Origin: Glandiceps talaboti
Taxonomy: Eukaryota > Hemichordata > Enteropneusta > Spengelidae
Length of the DNA: 60,000 nucleotides
Reading direction: 5' to 3'
Assembly (NCBI RefSeq): GCF_964340395.1
Contig: NC_135549.1
Location: 12,436,342 to 12,496,341, forward strand
The notes beneath the pieces were generated by a model, which saw nothing but the letters and a program-made list of their open reading frames with translations, was not told where the DNA came from and made no database searches. How positions within the stretch are numbered: position 1 is the first letter of the stretch; every line of letters begins with the position of its first letter. This document shows positions 29,807 through 45,698 of this stretch, piece by piece. A program made the translations under genes and the position numbers.

Positions 29807-32800
29807 GGTAGTATCTCATTTGATATGATCACTCTTCTTGTTAAACTTTAAACAGATGACAAATTATAGCTTCTTTTCTTCCGAGTTACTTGTTACATCA
29901 TCACTATAAAGAAACACAAAACAGAATAATTATTCAAATTATTGACTTTATGAATAGCTAATTGAACAATACTACAGAAACTGCACTCTCTTCCAATATA
30001 CATAGTATACATTGTACATATACATATCTTGAGTGAAAACGCTTTTACTTGTATGGTTTCATTAACAGCCAACAAATTTGGCAAGCAGCATAATGATGAC
30101 ATGTTATTAAAAGCTTCTTTTCCATCATCAATCTGACTTGATTAACATATAAATATATGTGTGTGTAGATATAATTCCACAGTTTTATTTGAAAAAGTAG
30201 TCACCAGCAAACACATACATCCATGCCACTTCTGTTCTAAATTAGAATATAAATGTTTGGTTTTGTTTCATTGTCACATCAAATATATGTAAGCATTATC
30301 CTTCCAGACTTGGCACTTGTCTTCAAGAATTGACATTAAAATATATATTATTCAAATTACACAAATACTTGGTATCATTCAATTTATAACTTTTGACTTT
30401 CAAAAAAAGAAGCCAAGAACATTGTTTCCTTACATTAACATTAGTCCAATAAAGTGATGCATTTACATTTTGCAACAAAGCTGAGGCACTGTAGCACACT
30501 GTCTCTAATTTACAAAAATGTATGTGATGAGGAAAACACAGCCTTATCAATGCTAGCAAGCAGGTTACTTCCTTTGATTGAAGGTCACCTAACAAACTCC
30601 ATGAGGTCAGTTTTATATTATCATAGGGGAGTATTGTTGACACAGTATCACAACAACATTCAAGGATACACTTCATTTGTATGTCTAGCACTATACAGGT
30701 AATACAGGGTCATCTGAGTCATACAGAGCTGTTACATATATACATGTCAAGTCTCACTGCAAACAGTGTTTTATTCACTATGGCTTGGCAGATATACATC
30801 TTAGTACCATATGATATCACATGTAAAGAATCAATTGTAAGCTTTTCTTGGGACCCAAAATAAACAGTTTGACCTTAAAAGTATTTGAATATCATATTAA
30901 TTCAACCTGTCTTCATATACATTTAATGTCTGCGATGCCAAAAGATCTCAAAAATCAAAAGATATTAGAACAGAAAACATAATGCTGTTAAATTTCCTTC
31001 AACATTGTCTATACATTGTAAGTATTAGATTCAACACTGAACAGACAATGTATAGAATATTTCAAACTCATCTTAACATGTATGTGTACACACTGTCTTC
31101 AAATTCCTGTTCTTATGTGTATGGAGAAATACATGTGTTGTTTTTCATTTTATTCTGGTGGTAAAAACCATACACATACTTCTTAAATATCAGTGAAGTG
31201 GTTTTTCTTTTCCTTATTTATTTTTCTTTCAACCTCTACATGGAAATTGTATATGTATTTGCTTATTTGAAAGAATGTTGTGGGTGGACAAGTGATATTC
31301 AAACAGGGCTGGGTGATGTCTGTGGTTTCTCAAATGCCTGGAATGACAGACTTATAGTCAAGTTATGGAGGCATTGATGAACAATTTACATCTTTCATAA
31401 CTTACTGCATGTATCTACATTGTAGCTATGTAGCATCATCTACTCTCCACGCACTGCTGGCAATACTACTAAGAAAAACACCGTGAATGTATAGACGTGT
31501 GTGTAAATTGTAGTCACATTTCAAATACACTGATCTTTGCTGTACTGGGACTAACCTTTGACTATTTTTCACTTTTTATAATGTATATAGTTGAAGTATA
31601 GCAATATGGTAAATTCATCACATTTCAACTTGTTCACCTTAGTTCTGACATATCTAAGTGTGATTGGCATGATTTAAAACACATTGTAAAACTTTGACTT
31701 GTAAACTGAATTCATCAAAACCTTACTCTACTCAGCTTTTGAAAGTGATTTCAAGCATTCAAGATCATATCAACTCTACACGTATGTATGCAGGTACTCA
31801 TTAATAAGAATGTGTGTTATCCTATAAAATCGTGACCATGTCAACTTTGAACCTACCGTCATTATTTTCACATCAGTATATAGGCACAAATTAGATGCTA
31901 GCATGTAACCAACTATGCTTTCAATCGCATCACATTATATTCCATGATGTCATTCCCTGTGTGTGTCTTGCCATTTTGGGGCCGAAATGTGGTATTTGGT
32001 ACAACCGAATATGTTAAGAGTTTCATATACTATTTTACATCCATGGTTGTCAAAAGACCTTCACATATGATCGGATACGGCGTATATGTATGCCAACCAG
32101 TAGAAACACAAACTCTGCATGCATATCATTATACATGCACTCTTATATCACAGTAATAAACATTAATTATGCAAATGACATTCTGAAAAGCATTTTCTTG
32201 AATTAAACATTACATACATCATCCATGCATGAATAATATCATAGTAATGTAGATCCTACAACAACAGACTGCCTTTGATGTCTACTTGAGAAAAATATGA
32301 AAACCAGACTGCAGAGTACATTGTGCATGATGCATGTCTAACATTACATTACTGTCTTCATTCCCATAAAGTTCAAATGACTTGTGGATCAATTTCAGTC
32401 CAATATCTAGGGTTGTTCATGCATCGATACCCTACACTGGCCACCTATCTTAAATCTCTCCAAGCATAAATAACTCAGTTACAGATAATCCCACAAGTAC
32501 ACTGAGACACACCATCACTTCTATGACAATTATAATAGGCATCCAAGATCTATCTAAATGTGTATCATTACATGTACTTCAACATACAAATATCTCTGTC
32601 ACACTAGTAGTTATCATACAATGGCTTTCATGTGTGCTATATCCTGACTGGAAACTATCAACCCTTGTTAAAACTGTACTAAAATCATTAGGTTTATTAT
32701 TTCTGAAATCACAAGTCAAATCTGTGTTACCATTCTTACAGGATATTTACTGTATCCTTCATGATAACACCGATACTGAATTTGTCAGAGCGTGAAATTT

Positions 32801-35800
32801 CCCATGCCTGTACACTAATTCTGAACTGCTTGATTGGCTCAGTTCCCCCAGTAATAATGAACCTGTACACTGCACATGTGTGTATCTTGGGACACTACAT
32901 AAATGTCAAGGGTATTTTACTACTTAGCATCACAAAGTCACATGTCCTCAAAATTGGTTCCTGAAATGTATTTGATACAGTGCATCTATCCCCATGAGAA
33001 AATCTTCATTCTGTTGCATACAATAATAATGATGTATATATGTAAATTCACATATATTGTTGTCTAGAAATCAAACAATGGATCAATATATACATGTACT
33101 GTACAGCAATTTAACTTAGCTGGAGGGTATATGGTGTAACCTGCTACTCTATAATGGTCTACATTTAACTGCGATAGTATTGATACACTGCATGTATAAT
33201 AATCGTAACATCTTTATTTTAATCAAGAAGTGAATTACATCTCGTTGTACTGGCAAAATTACTCATAGTGCTCTAAGCAATACCATATCGTGATATCTAC
33301 ATGTATGCAATGTGATGAAAATGTGTTCACTGCAAAATGCAGTTTATGTGGGCGTACACTAAACACATCGTCATGTACATGTACTGTGTGCAATATATTT
33401 AGTGCTCTGCTGCTAATGATAATGCATAATAAACATCATGTGGGTCCATTGTGCACGTCATATCCATGCTCCTGAGTCCTGATCAATCATACAGAATGGT
33501 CTGTTTAACAAATAACACTAAGATTTATGAATACATCTACATGGGCACATAATATGTAGTTTGCACTTTTAGTCTTATAGTATTAAGTGCTTGCATTTTA
33601 AAAAATATCTCAGTACTAAAATAAAATACATAAATTTTGAAGAGTGTTTATTATCAACTTCATTCCTAGATCATAACAAGGAAATAGGCATGGATACTTT
33701 CAGTTTCAGAAAGTTGTGTATGAATATTCAGTACAAGAATACACAACTACATTTGGTTGCATGCATCATATAAGGTACACAAAAATATTTAAACAAATCA
33801 TTTAGACTACTATTTCTAATCTTCTAAGTTGCACCTATTTAGTTTATTGACAATTAATCAAATGCCACTTCTAGAAGATTAAAAGGAAAGTATTGTTGAC
33901 TGTAAATAGTTGTGGTGAGTAAGCATATTGGACATGCATGAGTATATACATTGTATTCATTGCACAGAGTATAATGTCATGGCCTTGCTATACTACTACA
34001 AACAGCTGCACTGAGAAAACACTATTACCAAACCTTCATATTGCACAATTTGTTTTATATCTAGTTGGAATCGGAATCTCTAGCAACTGTTTTTTTTTTC
34101 TATCATTGAATGCTACCTAAAATAGGGGTATTAATTCTATACAAGTGCTCAATTCCCCACCTTGGCCTCTGGCAATGCTGTCTATAACACATCTATAAAA
34201 TTGCTTGGATGTCAGATAAAGAAGTTCTGTACACTAATTTGAACGAGTTTTTTCATGGGGTGTGCAAAACCTAGGCTGTTGTCAATCATGCCGGGAAAAA
34301 TCGTGCTGAAAGGACAGAGAAACGTGACTGGGCAATTTTATACATTGAAATTCTAATCAAGCTTAGAAGAGATGTTCATGATATTCAGATTACTTAAAGT
34401 ATGTCTCTGGGCAAATCTTCACTCTCACATGAGTCTTTGTGTGTCTATAAACAGCTCATTTTACAATTTGAGCTAAAAATCTAGGAAAGAATAGAACCCC
34501 AAATATGTAACTGTAGTGTTGACAGCTGCAATATAGCTGTAAATTGTAATATGTAACTTGACAACTTTTGAGGGCAGTTTTATTACATAACAATTTAGTG
34601 ACTTTCTCCTGATATTGAACATCTTGATGATGTATAAATGTATACTGAACTGTCAGTAAGTGAACTTATAGTAGGTTAGCTACTAACAGAAAACATTACA
34701 CCATGAAATAAACATGATGGAAGAAAAAACTGGGTGTAGACCTAAACTATTTAATTATATCTATTATCATGTGTATAAGTACAATGTACATACTTAATAA
34801 TGAACAAAATGTTCAAGTTGCAGCTACTTTCACTTAATAATTTCATTATATAATATTTGTTGAGAGTTGTACTTGATGTATTGTTGGGTCTACATGTATG
34901 TACAAATGTACTTGAAGACTGGCTCCTAACCAAACACACTAGATTCTGTAATCTTTAGTTTTTTACTTTGAAGTTTGAAACAAGTGTCTGCATTTCCTTC
35001 AGCTATATCTGTACAAATGTTGTGAAACCATTCAACTGCATACATGTACAAGTGGTTTAGCTGTGAAGTACATGCACATAGAGTTTTTGTCTTCTTTATA
35101 CACAGTACAAGTGTCGGCAGTAAAAGAAAGTTGCTCTTCAGCGTGTGTGTATATGTACAAGAAATTCTGTGTGCTTTTTATAATACGAGTATTTACATGT
35201 GAAACTTGAAATGTACATGTGAAATGAACATGTAGAAAGTTAGAAAGTAAAAAAGGATTTACAATGAAAAATTAAGGCCCCTACAGAAAGTTATCAATTT
35301 CGAGGAGTTTCTGCATGTACCATGTACATGTACAATGTATGTGTGACAGGAAGTAGGACAGTTTCTGCACTTGAGATATGTAGATTCGTGTTCTGTATTC
35401 AAAGTAGCAACAGATGAATACATATTTTAGAAGAAAATAATCCTTACTGGTTTATTTACAATGGATGAGCATGACATGTTTTCTCTCTCTTCTCTTTACG
35501 TAATACATACAATGCTATAGATTGTATGAAATCTACATTTCACATAATAATTAATATATACATGATCGACTGTACACTCCTTTACATGTAACTCCATTGC
35601 CACCATATCCTTACACATTCATTTGTGTCAATTAGGGTCAACACAATGTACATGTACAGCTCATACTGTCAAGTATTAAATTATTAATTCAGCAAAGCAG
35701 AGGGAGAAAGCTATCTTCAGTGCGAAAACAGTATTGTACATATACATGTATATGTATATGTCCACAATGTTTTAACACATCAAAGCAGGAAGTTCAGAAA

Positions 35801-36067
35801 TGTGGACTTTAATGACAAACAATTAAATGGTCATTATGAAAAGTGGAGTATGTATGTCATGCACATTATACTGTATCACATAAGGAGAATTATACAAATT
35901 ACATTAGTCTACTTGTGATATTGATTTCTATACATGTACCTTACAAACAATGCTAACATTTCTAGGCTATCGTAGTATCAGTATCCTAGCATAGCATTAC
36001 AAATACATTTTATATCAGAATTCCAAAAAGACTTCATAGCATAAATGTAGACATACATATACATGTA
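29807..36067. other. Inter-gene stretch upstream of the minus-strand plexin copy
   Basis: About 20 bp directly upstream of the ATG at 29806 still resembles the plus-strand gene (AATGAGATA against ACTGAGATA), then similarity fades. A minus-strand frame at 30323-30691 (122 aa) and several 60-90 aa plus-strand frames have no domain or splice support. I see no gene. The promoter or 5' UTR exon of the minus copy should lie here but cannot be located. Confidence 0.4.
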
Positions 36068-36390
36068 CATGTCACCCAATATCTCAGTTACAGGCACTGT
36101 GATGATCTTACACTTACAGGAGGACCCCAATACCTCACAGTAAAAAACACTGCAGACACTATGATGATCTAACTCATAATAGGACCCCAATATCTTAGTT
36201 ACAGGCAATGTGAATGATGATCTTGGGACCCCAATAGTCACAGTAACAGACACGCCGATCATCTTAATAATAAAGTCACAGAACCACAATACCTCACAGT
36301 TACAGACACTTTGATGATCCTACACTTACAGGACCCCAATATCTCACAGTAACATGCACTGTGATGATCTTACTGTGATACCACATTGTT
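36068..36390. repeat. Array of about 50-60-bp units
   Basis: About six units share 'accccaatatctcacagtaa', 'caggcactgtgatgatctta' and 'cacttacagg'. The units are moderately diverged. Confidence 0.85.
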
Positions 36391-37374
36391 TATTTATACA
36401 TACAGAATGTGTAGCCTTCAAATCTTTAGGCTGACAATATAACAATAGCAAACACAGCATGGTTAGTAGTATACACAATTACAATTGTATTAGATTTGAA
36501 CTCTCTCAATACATTAGTAATTACAAACTAGCCCAGCAGAGGGAACAGTACCATAAATACAATGTATTTATGTAACAAACAAAGACACTCTGCTGACATT
36601 GGAATTTTTTGGACAAACACACAAAACATGACAAAACAAATAAAAAAGACTGTGGACCAATTTACAGCTATGCAGCTGTGGAAAGCTCACATTACCAAAG
36701 TGTGTCCCCAGAATTGCAAACCCATGTACTGACAATGTACTTCCCACAACAAAACAGTGTCTTGAGAACTATTTCATGTATTCCGGTCAACTATTCCAGT
36801 ACAATAAACACTGCTGAGTGTCACACATTTCCTGCCTTTTTTTTTACAGTAAAGAGTCTATTTTAAAATCCTTGAGAGGCCAGCCCATTAATGCAATGGC
36901 ATAGACTAACTCTCTGCTGCATAAACAAACACTATATAGCAATCTATAACTGATGAGAAAATGTCAGTGGTCAAAGCAGAGCAAAACTAATCAAATTTTT
37001 TTCCATGCTTATAATCCTTTGTAGAAAACAAATGAAGCACAAAGACACGTTTATATAACTCCTCCACATAGTTTTACAGAACACCACAATGACATATTTC
37101 TACATCCAATAGACTACAGTACTCAATGTAAATAATGTACGGGTACGCAATGCATACTTATGAGTTTTACTAGATACAGTCCATTTTCAATACTTCAGAA
37201 GTTATCACAATATCACTTACCATCTTCTAAGTTCTAATACCTATAGTGTAAACTGGAAAAGTCTAATATTACACTTCAGGGCTTGATCTCATAAATTTAA
37301 ACTTCTGGGTGAGAGGAAGAAGCAATAAAAATAACTACAGTGCCTACATAAAGTACATTATACATTAGAACTAT
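36391..37374. other. Gene-free stretch
   Basis: The frame at 36609-36866 (85 aa) has no recognisable domain. Nothing else is supportable. Confidence 0.4.
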
Positions 37375-37815
37375 TCTCAAAGATGGCTGCCCAGACAGAG
37401 AAGAGTTTATTTCACATAATACATTGTATACGCAATACATGTACCTACATTATATTTATCAGAAATACTCTCAAGATGGCTGCCCAGAAAAGAGTTTATT
37501 TCACATCATAATAAAACATGTACCTACATTATACATTAGAACTATACCCAAAGATGGCAGCCTAGAAAAGATTTTATTTCACATCATAAAATGTACCTAT
37601 ATTATACATTAGAACTACATGCATACTCAAGATGGCTGCCCAGAAAGGAGTTCACATGTACTTCACATCAAAATAAGTGCAGTACATGTACCTATGTTAT
37701 ACATTAGAACTATACTCAAAGATGGCTGCCTAGAAAAGAGTTTACTTCACATCAAATAAGTGCAGTACATGTACCTCCATTATACATTAGAACTATACTC
37801 ACATGGCTGCCCAGT
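37375..37815. repeat. Tandem array with YY1-like AAGATGGCTGCC cores
   Basis: About six units of 70-90 bp share 'attatacattagaactatac', 'tcaaagatggctgcccagaa' and 'aagagtttatttcacatca'. The core AAGATGGC(T/A)GCC, which resembles the YY1 consensus, recurs near 37380, 37473, 37550, 37629 and 37719, with a shortened form near 37802. Confidence 0.85.
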
Positions 37816-40800
37816 TTATAAGTGCATTGTGACACTGCAGGCTACATGTACATCATGACCAGTGAAGCCACACCTACAAAAACTGAAGAACTATTGGTGT
37901 ACTGTACCACCATTCACTGCATACACATCTATGCATGTATATGTACCTAGCATGTTTGCTGTCTTGCAAAGTACATGTACAGATGTTGGATTAAGTAAAA
38001 TATTAAATGGCTGCTGTCCAGGTAGTATAATTCCCCAAAATTAATACACATGTTACGACATAACATGACATCATTAAGAAAAACGACAGTAAACATACTA
38101 CTTTTACCAACACCTAAAAACATGTAACTTATTAATACTGCATTATGGTTTCTCTTATCATTTCATAACTACTCACTGACTCAGTAAATACTTGGAAGAC
38201 TACTGTATGTTTAGTACATGCATACAGAATATCAATTTCCTTTTAGAAATAAAGTTTGATTTAATTTCTACTGAAGTGACCATGAAAATTTTCCAACAAC
38301 AGCTACATTTGTACATTGTACATGTATGCACAACAAAAGATGGTATTAAAGTTTGGAACCCTATTATCAGTTTATGAGCTGAGAGTTATTGTTACAAATT
38401 TTATTTCTTATAAATCCAGTTGAACATTAGAGTTGATGATTGATATGTTGTGCCACTGTGAGTTCTATCCCATGCAGTACATATGTGATATACATGTACA
38501 TGTACGTGGGTGATACCTACATTGTCCTGTCTCTACCATTTGTGTGGGATGGGTGACACACGTACCTACATGTACACTGTCTTGTACCATTTGTTTATAC
38601 ATCATATGACTCTGAGTTGACGGTGATGCAAATTATAATAATATGTTACATATAATTTGGAGACAGTTTACAAAATTTTCTTTAGTTTAAATATGAACAT
38701 TTCATATTTGACAGGCAACTGTTATCTTGAAATGTACATACATTTGTATCCTTGAACAGGTGAAGAGAACTTTTACTTGTACAAGTAAGCTGATACCTTG
38801 ATGACACCATGGGAAGGTGTGATTAAAATCAGATGCAGGCATACCTGTAGTTTCTTTTATTTACCTTTATTTCCTTCATACATGTATATTGTCATGGGTT
38901 TTTTTTATTTGTTGAGTTGAACAGCTCTTCCTACAGTATAAAATATACAAAGGAAGTCTAGCATATCCCTACATTAGAATTTCAAAGCTTCATTAAATTG
39001 GAGGTGTATTGAATTACATGTTGATCACTAAATTTATAAGCAGCACATGAGAACTTGTGACAAACTGTTAAGGACACTTCCACATTGTATGTAAAACATT
39101 TCATGCATGTTTTAAAAATAGGTGACATTTTTATGTACGTACCATAACAATACAAAACTGGTGTGTAAAAAAGACCAGTTAGTAATTTATGGTACATGCA
39201 ACTACTGTGTTAACCTAAGGTGTTCAAAGTACACAAATATGACAGTATTACTAAGCAGACAGGTGTAACTCCCTGTAGTACACTGTACACACTGCACATA
39301 CCTGGGTTGTGATGACACATAGCTTGGTCATTTGTAAACAATTCAACATTCCCCACGAACTATTTTTTTGATAAATTTGATGTGCGCACACCTCTCCAGA
39401 TGGGTAGCATGTTGCCAGGTAATGAATGAGTCACCAATATTCCAAGTGATAAGTTTGTGAGACCAAGGAACACCCTTCAACCTTATTTTTGAATCAATTG
39501 GTTGAGCTCAACAAATACAATGGCTCACTGACCTGAGTGCTCAAGTTTTGTGGTAGATAGTTCTAAAATAGTATCATTCCACCAAACATGTTGAATTTTT
39601 AAATACATGACTACCAACATTTGTGTGCCTATACCAAATCCAATAATATAATATTCAATATTGTCTGCTAGCAGTGCTAGTACAATGACTCCAATATGGA
39701 TGTGTTTTTAGCACATTTGTGTTTATTTAAGGAGAGTAAATACAACTGAGCCAAAAGAAAATTTGGAATTTTATCAAAATAAAACAATATGAGATATGCA
39801 TATATTGAATAGTGAAACACCACGCCACGTCTAGACAGTGCTCTCATATAGCGTACATATTATAGTACAGTAGCATGGTACATGTATGGTAAATGCAAAG
39901 TTCCATTCTTTATTCACATTTTTAAAGTCTAATTTCACATGAAAGAAAACGAATTAAAGTAATTCAATACTGGGCTGCCATGTATATCTAACCCTATGGC
40001 ATGGCATGCAATTGCATAGACCAATCTGACTCAGACTTGCGACTTACAATTCACACTATGTACACTAACTTCATATACAAGATATAAAGCCTCCTAGCAT
40101 GTTCTTCTCACAACCAACTGTGAGATGTGTAAATTGACGAGTTGCACACAGGCAGGGGTGACTACATGCATTACTGATATGGATTCATATTCTAGTCACA
40201 TACATTCACTAGATATTCATGTGTATGATGATAAGTTTTTTTCTAGCTGACGATCATAATCAACATCATCTCTCTTACAACATTCTTGACTTGACATCAA
40301 TAATTATGTGCCCTACATATACACATTGTACCCCATTACCATTGTTGTACACTGTATTATTGACTTTAACTTAATTTAAATGGGAATTTCCTTGGGACAC
40401 CAACAGAGGAGGCTGGAGGGGTGTCATGTGACACCCATGTGACTATTGAATAAAGTATACATCAATGACCTTTCGATGGGTGCCGTTTTCTTACCATTTG
40501 CGTCATTAATGTTTCATTCAAATGATCAGTATTTTATGACCATTACAATGATAATGCAATATAAAAATTATGCTTCCAGTTTTTATAGTGCGTGTAAAAT
40601 GAAAATAAACGTCAGTACTCAACAACTCAATTTTATCAAAATCATAATTTTCGGATTTTTCATGTCGGTTATTGTAACACAAATGTAAGTTTTTACATTG
40701 TATGTAATTCTATTTTGTGTTCCCATTAATTTCCTTAATGAATTTCAAGGTTTTACAGAAAAGCACCCTAAGCACTGTGAAATAATATGTGGCACTACAT

Positions 40801-43800
40801 GTACTTTTCGTTGTGTTTTCAAGATGGCAATGCAATTTTTTAAGCGTGGGTGTACGGTACAGCATACTGTGGTACACATACACCATGTAGTTGGGGATAG
40901 ATGAGGGCCGAGTGAGAATGGCAAGTTTTCCTCTACTATGAAACATTAATACAAATGTATGTGCAAGGGAATCAACATGACCAAAACAACACTCATAGTC
41001 ATACATGTACAATACATCAAGTGCTATTACTATCCCTTCTCTGAAACCCCTTTCCATGCTATCATTATACATCAACATACAGTAACAATTTGGGCTGGAA
41101 CAGTGGAAGTAAAATTTACATGAGCACGCTAACAAACAGGTATGATACATGTACATTATGATGGGAATGATGTAAATAGTTTGATTCCAATTGGCTAAAA
41201 TACAACAGTTCAATCAATGTATGTATGTATCAATGCTACATGTCTAGTACCAAGCACATGTTGGCATTTCTTCTCTGTATAGTGGTACTAACAATACCTA
41301 GGAATAGTTAAACAAGGAACCCATTGAGACCTTGGGGAGAAGGCAGTGTTCAATTTGCAATAAAATCTAAACACAAGAAAGTATTCAATATATCACTAAA
41401 AAGTGGAGTATTTCAAGGACAGCTATGAGTAATCTTTGTGGTATAGAACCTAAGAACAAATGTACAAATGGCTATAACCTTCATTCACCAACCTTTGTTC
41501 CTGCCGTCCTAAATGCAAATGACCCTTGCTAGAGGCAAAATCTGTTTAGTCAAGTGGTATGCCAAATGTCCAAAATAGCTATGATGTAAGTCTCACCACT
41601 TCAATTGTTGTAAACATTTCCTAGTATCTTATGCTATTATAAAGATGTCTTTACTCATACAATCATGCCCCGCCCACATGAGAAGCTGTGCAAATGTACA
41701 TTGGAAATTGATACACCAAACATAGGTAATTTTGACTCTTCACTTTGATTCAAATTCACACATGATATTAATACAACGACAACCATGAATCTTTGAGGAT
41801 AAAGATGACATCTGGCCAATGGTACACAGATGCTATGACAACTAACAAGAATCAAATTTTTAGCCCAAGGGACAGCTGAGAAGATGCAACAAAAAATACT
41901 GAAGTATTCCTTCATCCTTCACTGAACATCTGCCGTTTGTATGCTTATTATTTAGAGGCGCTTTGGATTTCCTGCTGTATTTACAATGTTGGAAATTAGG
42001 TAAATGATATCCAATCATTGCAGTCAGTCTGTTTGCTGCCATTAGTTTGGACCCAAATTGGAAAGTGATACTGTCATCTTAGGGTGTTTGCAATGAAAAC
42101 ATAATTATGGACAAGGATATTTATACCAATGCAAACATAAAACTTTGACTGGCTTCAACATACACTGTGTGTGTATTTTACTTTATATCATGTAATAGTA
42201 GTTTCTTTTGAGTAGACAAAAAGGTTCCCACATTTCTCTTTCATGACCCAAAGTTTTGTAATTGTATTAGCATCCAATTATGCAAATGTACGATACCATT
42301 ATCATCATTATAATGTGATGCAATTTCTGTAGCATAATGTCTAGACCCCATTCTCACTTGTACTGTGAACCTTGCTTAAATAAACAATTATTTATCATGA
42401 ATTTCAATGACTACATTCCTGTGTGTTATGAATGATGTATGTATATTTATACTCATGTAATAGTGCTATAAATCATGACATGAATATTTCAAAAGTTAAG
42501 TATTTGTCAAATTAATCCTGTTTTTCCCTACTTGTTTTTTGTGTACAAACAAACAAACCCTGGTAGAAGGAGGATATTTTCTTAAAAATTCAAACTCATT
42601 CTGCACATTGAAACAGCATATATTTAGAGAAAGTGACCAAAAATTAGAAGCAATTGCTAGTTTGGGATCATGCAATACCATAGACATTGGTTCTCTGTAC
42701 TTTACATTCAAGTATTAGTGGAGTCAACTGTAAGCCGCTCCCACAAAGTTGTTTAAAATACTAGACCAACATTTCCTAAACTATGCCAATCAAGTAAGCT
42801 TGTTGATGTACAGGAATGCATTTGTGAGATGCTAGAAATGAGATGAAGGCTTAGCTATGACTATGAGGGATTTCAGCTTGACTATTTACTGATAGATTGA
42901 AACAGCTCATGTCAAGGTTGCATATTACATGACCTCACGGAATCAGGTTGGTGATATCCTAGGAAAGTTGTATCAAAACACTATGGCTGTATCATGTAGC
43001 CTGAGAATAATCTAATCAGCTGGCATGGCCACAGGCTAATTAGACAGGCTAGGCTTTGACATGGTTCCCATCAAACTCGTCAAGATACGCTAACTCACTG
43101 ATATGGAGGAATCTGGAGTGAATACAAAATTCCTGACAGTTACATGTATATACAGCCTGTCCTCTTTTCCCTGGGAAATTATAGGAATACCTAATTGAAC
43201 GATTATTTTAAAGAATTCTTTTATACATAGCTGTGTATGTGTTTTGTAAATGTTGAAATACTTTCCCAACATTATGTAACAGTCACACAGGTCATATAGG
43301 ACTAGGAAATAATCAAGTCACATTCCTTCAATAATAATTTCAATACTGCAAGTACTCAACCTCTCAGTACATTGTGTATTAGCATGTCTACATACTTGAT
43401 TGATTCCAATATCTATCCCTAGGAATAGCTGACCAGAATTCATCCGGAATGAATGGTACACAATTTATGAACGGGTAATTAAGCTGTTGCTACACCTGAC
43501 TTGGTCATGAAATCTCATATATTTAGTCAAGGAATTTATAGTTTAGATTGTGTGTCCTTGCGAGATACATACATATATTCTAACAAGTAAGTTGTGTGTA
43601 CAGAATTCCCTTTTTTTCTATGAAGTACTGTTCTGATAAAGTGCATCAGTGTAATCATACAGCGGTGCCCTTCCTACCATGGCAAATATTGGTGAGACAA
43701 TAGGTGCCTTTGTATAGATACAGCATATTCATTCAACACACACGGCTTGTTAAACGCTAGTAGTTAATTTTAGACAGCTGTCTGGTGATGAAAGATATAT

Positions 43801-45110
43801 CAGACAGATACGCTTAAATAAGGGTCATACACTCTGACCTACATTAACTACCTAAACCATCAATAATTATGACCTCTTTAAATTTCCTATATTATTACCA
43901 AGACATGAACTATCATCATCATTTTGGTAAAGAATTGATGAAAGACTTTCAGTAGTTAACAAAGTACTTGACATGATTTAACTCTGCTAAAAGTGAAACT
44001 GGACTCCAGACACTGGCACAATAAGGTCATTCAATAGGGGCTGCACTCATGATGACTCCCATCGGACACACCTGTACAATATCTATGAGCACACACTAAC
44101 AGTGCTCATACATTACAGAGGGCCAATAGTTGACAATATGGTTTAGGTCAATTTGACATGCAGGAATGTGGAAACAATGCACTGCAGGTCTTTTGCAACC
44201 ACTGTTTAACATAGACTTGTTTTCATTCAGATTACTACCCACAAAAGGTTTGATTAAGTCCTTTGTTCCATTTACACTAATTAGATTTCAATACAATTTG
44301 TAAGAGATCCATCTAAAGTAGATCAATGGCCTGCACACAAATAATAAACAAAAACAATAAATATAGAAAAAAAATTCAAATCACAAAAAATAGATGGTCA
44401 TATTCAAATGCTGAAAATCTCCTTGTCCTCATTATCAGCAGGAATGGGGTTATTCTACATTACTACTAAATTACATGACACTTGTTAATTACATCCATAT
44501 TCTATCATGTCAATGAAGTGGTGTTAATTAGATTTCGCTACCTGACTCCAAATTTAATACTTGTACCACTTCACACATCAAGGCTAAAACTCACAATCTT
44601 GTACAAATTGATTGTTTGTGGAATGAACTATCTAAAGGTAAATCTTTTGTTTCCATCAAGGTGGGAAAACACCTAGGGAAACATCCCTTGGGTCTAAATC
44701 CATGTATCACATGCTATAGAATTCTCTTTTTGGGCTTAGAAAAGTAAACTGACTGTGTTATATGTTATAAAAATGAAATAAATAAATTACGATCAGGAAG
44801 CCTCACTCTTTAACAACTTATGCTTTAAAGACCCAACCAGATGTTCTAAAAATAGCTGTCTGAAGCAGTTCATTTATTAACTAAATTTCAAATGATGGCT
44901 GTGAACTACATGACAATGTTGACACTGACTGGGCTCATGACATGTAGCTGCAGTACTCAGTTTTTCACTCAATTTCATGCTCTCTACTGATGACCTCAAC
45001 TGATAAACATTTTTTTTAAAGTTCAAAACACAATACGACAATCACTGTATTTTGAACTTTATTGATAAGATTTTAATTTAATATCACATACAAGCAATCA
45101 AAGTTAAAAA
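37816..45110. other. Gene-free stretch
   Basis: The longest open frame is on the minus strand at 40710-41213 (167 aa). It is rich in Cys, Tyr and Met with no recognisable domain or splice pattern, so I do not call it. The sequence is AT-rich and CpG-poor throughout, apart from scattered ACATGTAC words. Confidence 0.4.
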
Positions 45111-45698
45111 CTATAACAAGTGCAGCTCAAAATGAGTACATTGAAAGAGCGCGAGTTCTGTAGGTGTATACTAGATAAATAACTGTAGATGTTTCTACAA
45201 TTGTGTAACATACAGACACGTTACCTGAGCTGCATATCAATGTTATAGTTTTGTATTAAGATGTTGAGGAACGGATGATGTCATTCTGATAGGCCCAAGA
45301 TAAGACCGGAATGTTCACTTCACATGTACGAACCAAGTGTCTACAAAACGACCGTCTGTAATGTTATATTTGTAATACTTCACAGTCGACGGCTGTCATT
45401 TTGTGTACAAAGAATAGTTGACCTTGGAATTTTCAAAACAGCTGACAGTTGTAAAAACAACTTGAAAAGTGACCCGCACTCCTCACTGCTATATTGTATC
45501 CGGTACGTGGTTTACATACAACTTACAAATTTACAAGGTGACGATCGGTGAGTAACCCGTGTACATAACAAAATTCAAATTTCTAAATATACCACCTGGA
45601 CCAGACATTAGAAGGTTAATCAGAGTTCGTAGAGGTTAAAGGTAGACTGTGAGTTTAATACTGATTACAAAATATCGATCTGAAGTAAGTGTACGAAA

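Noticed and set aside
30323-30691. 122-aa minus-strand frame upstream of the truncated plexin
   Set aside because: No domain or signal; overlapped by an equally good frame on the other strand (30454-30702).
40710-41213. 167-aa minus-strand open frame
   Set aside because: Cys/Tyr/Met-rich, with no domain, no splice context and no compositional contrast with its surroundings; likely chance.
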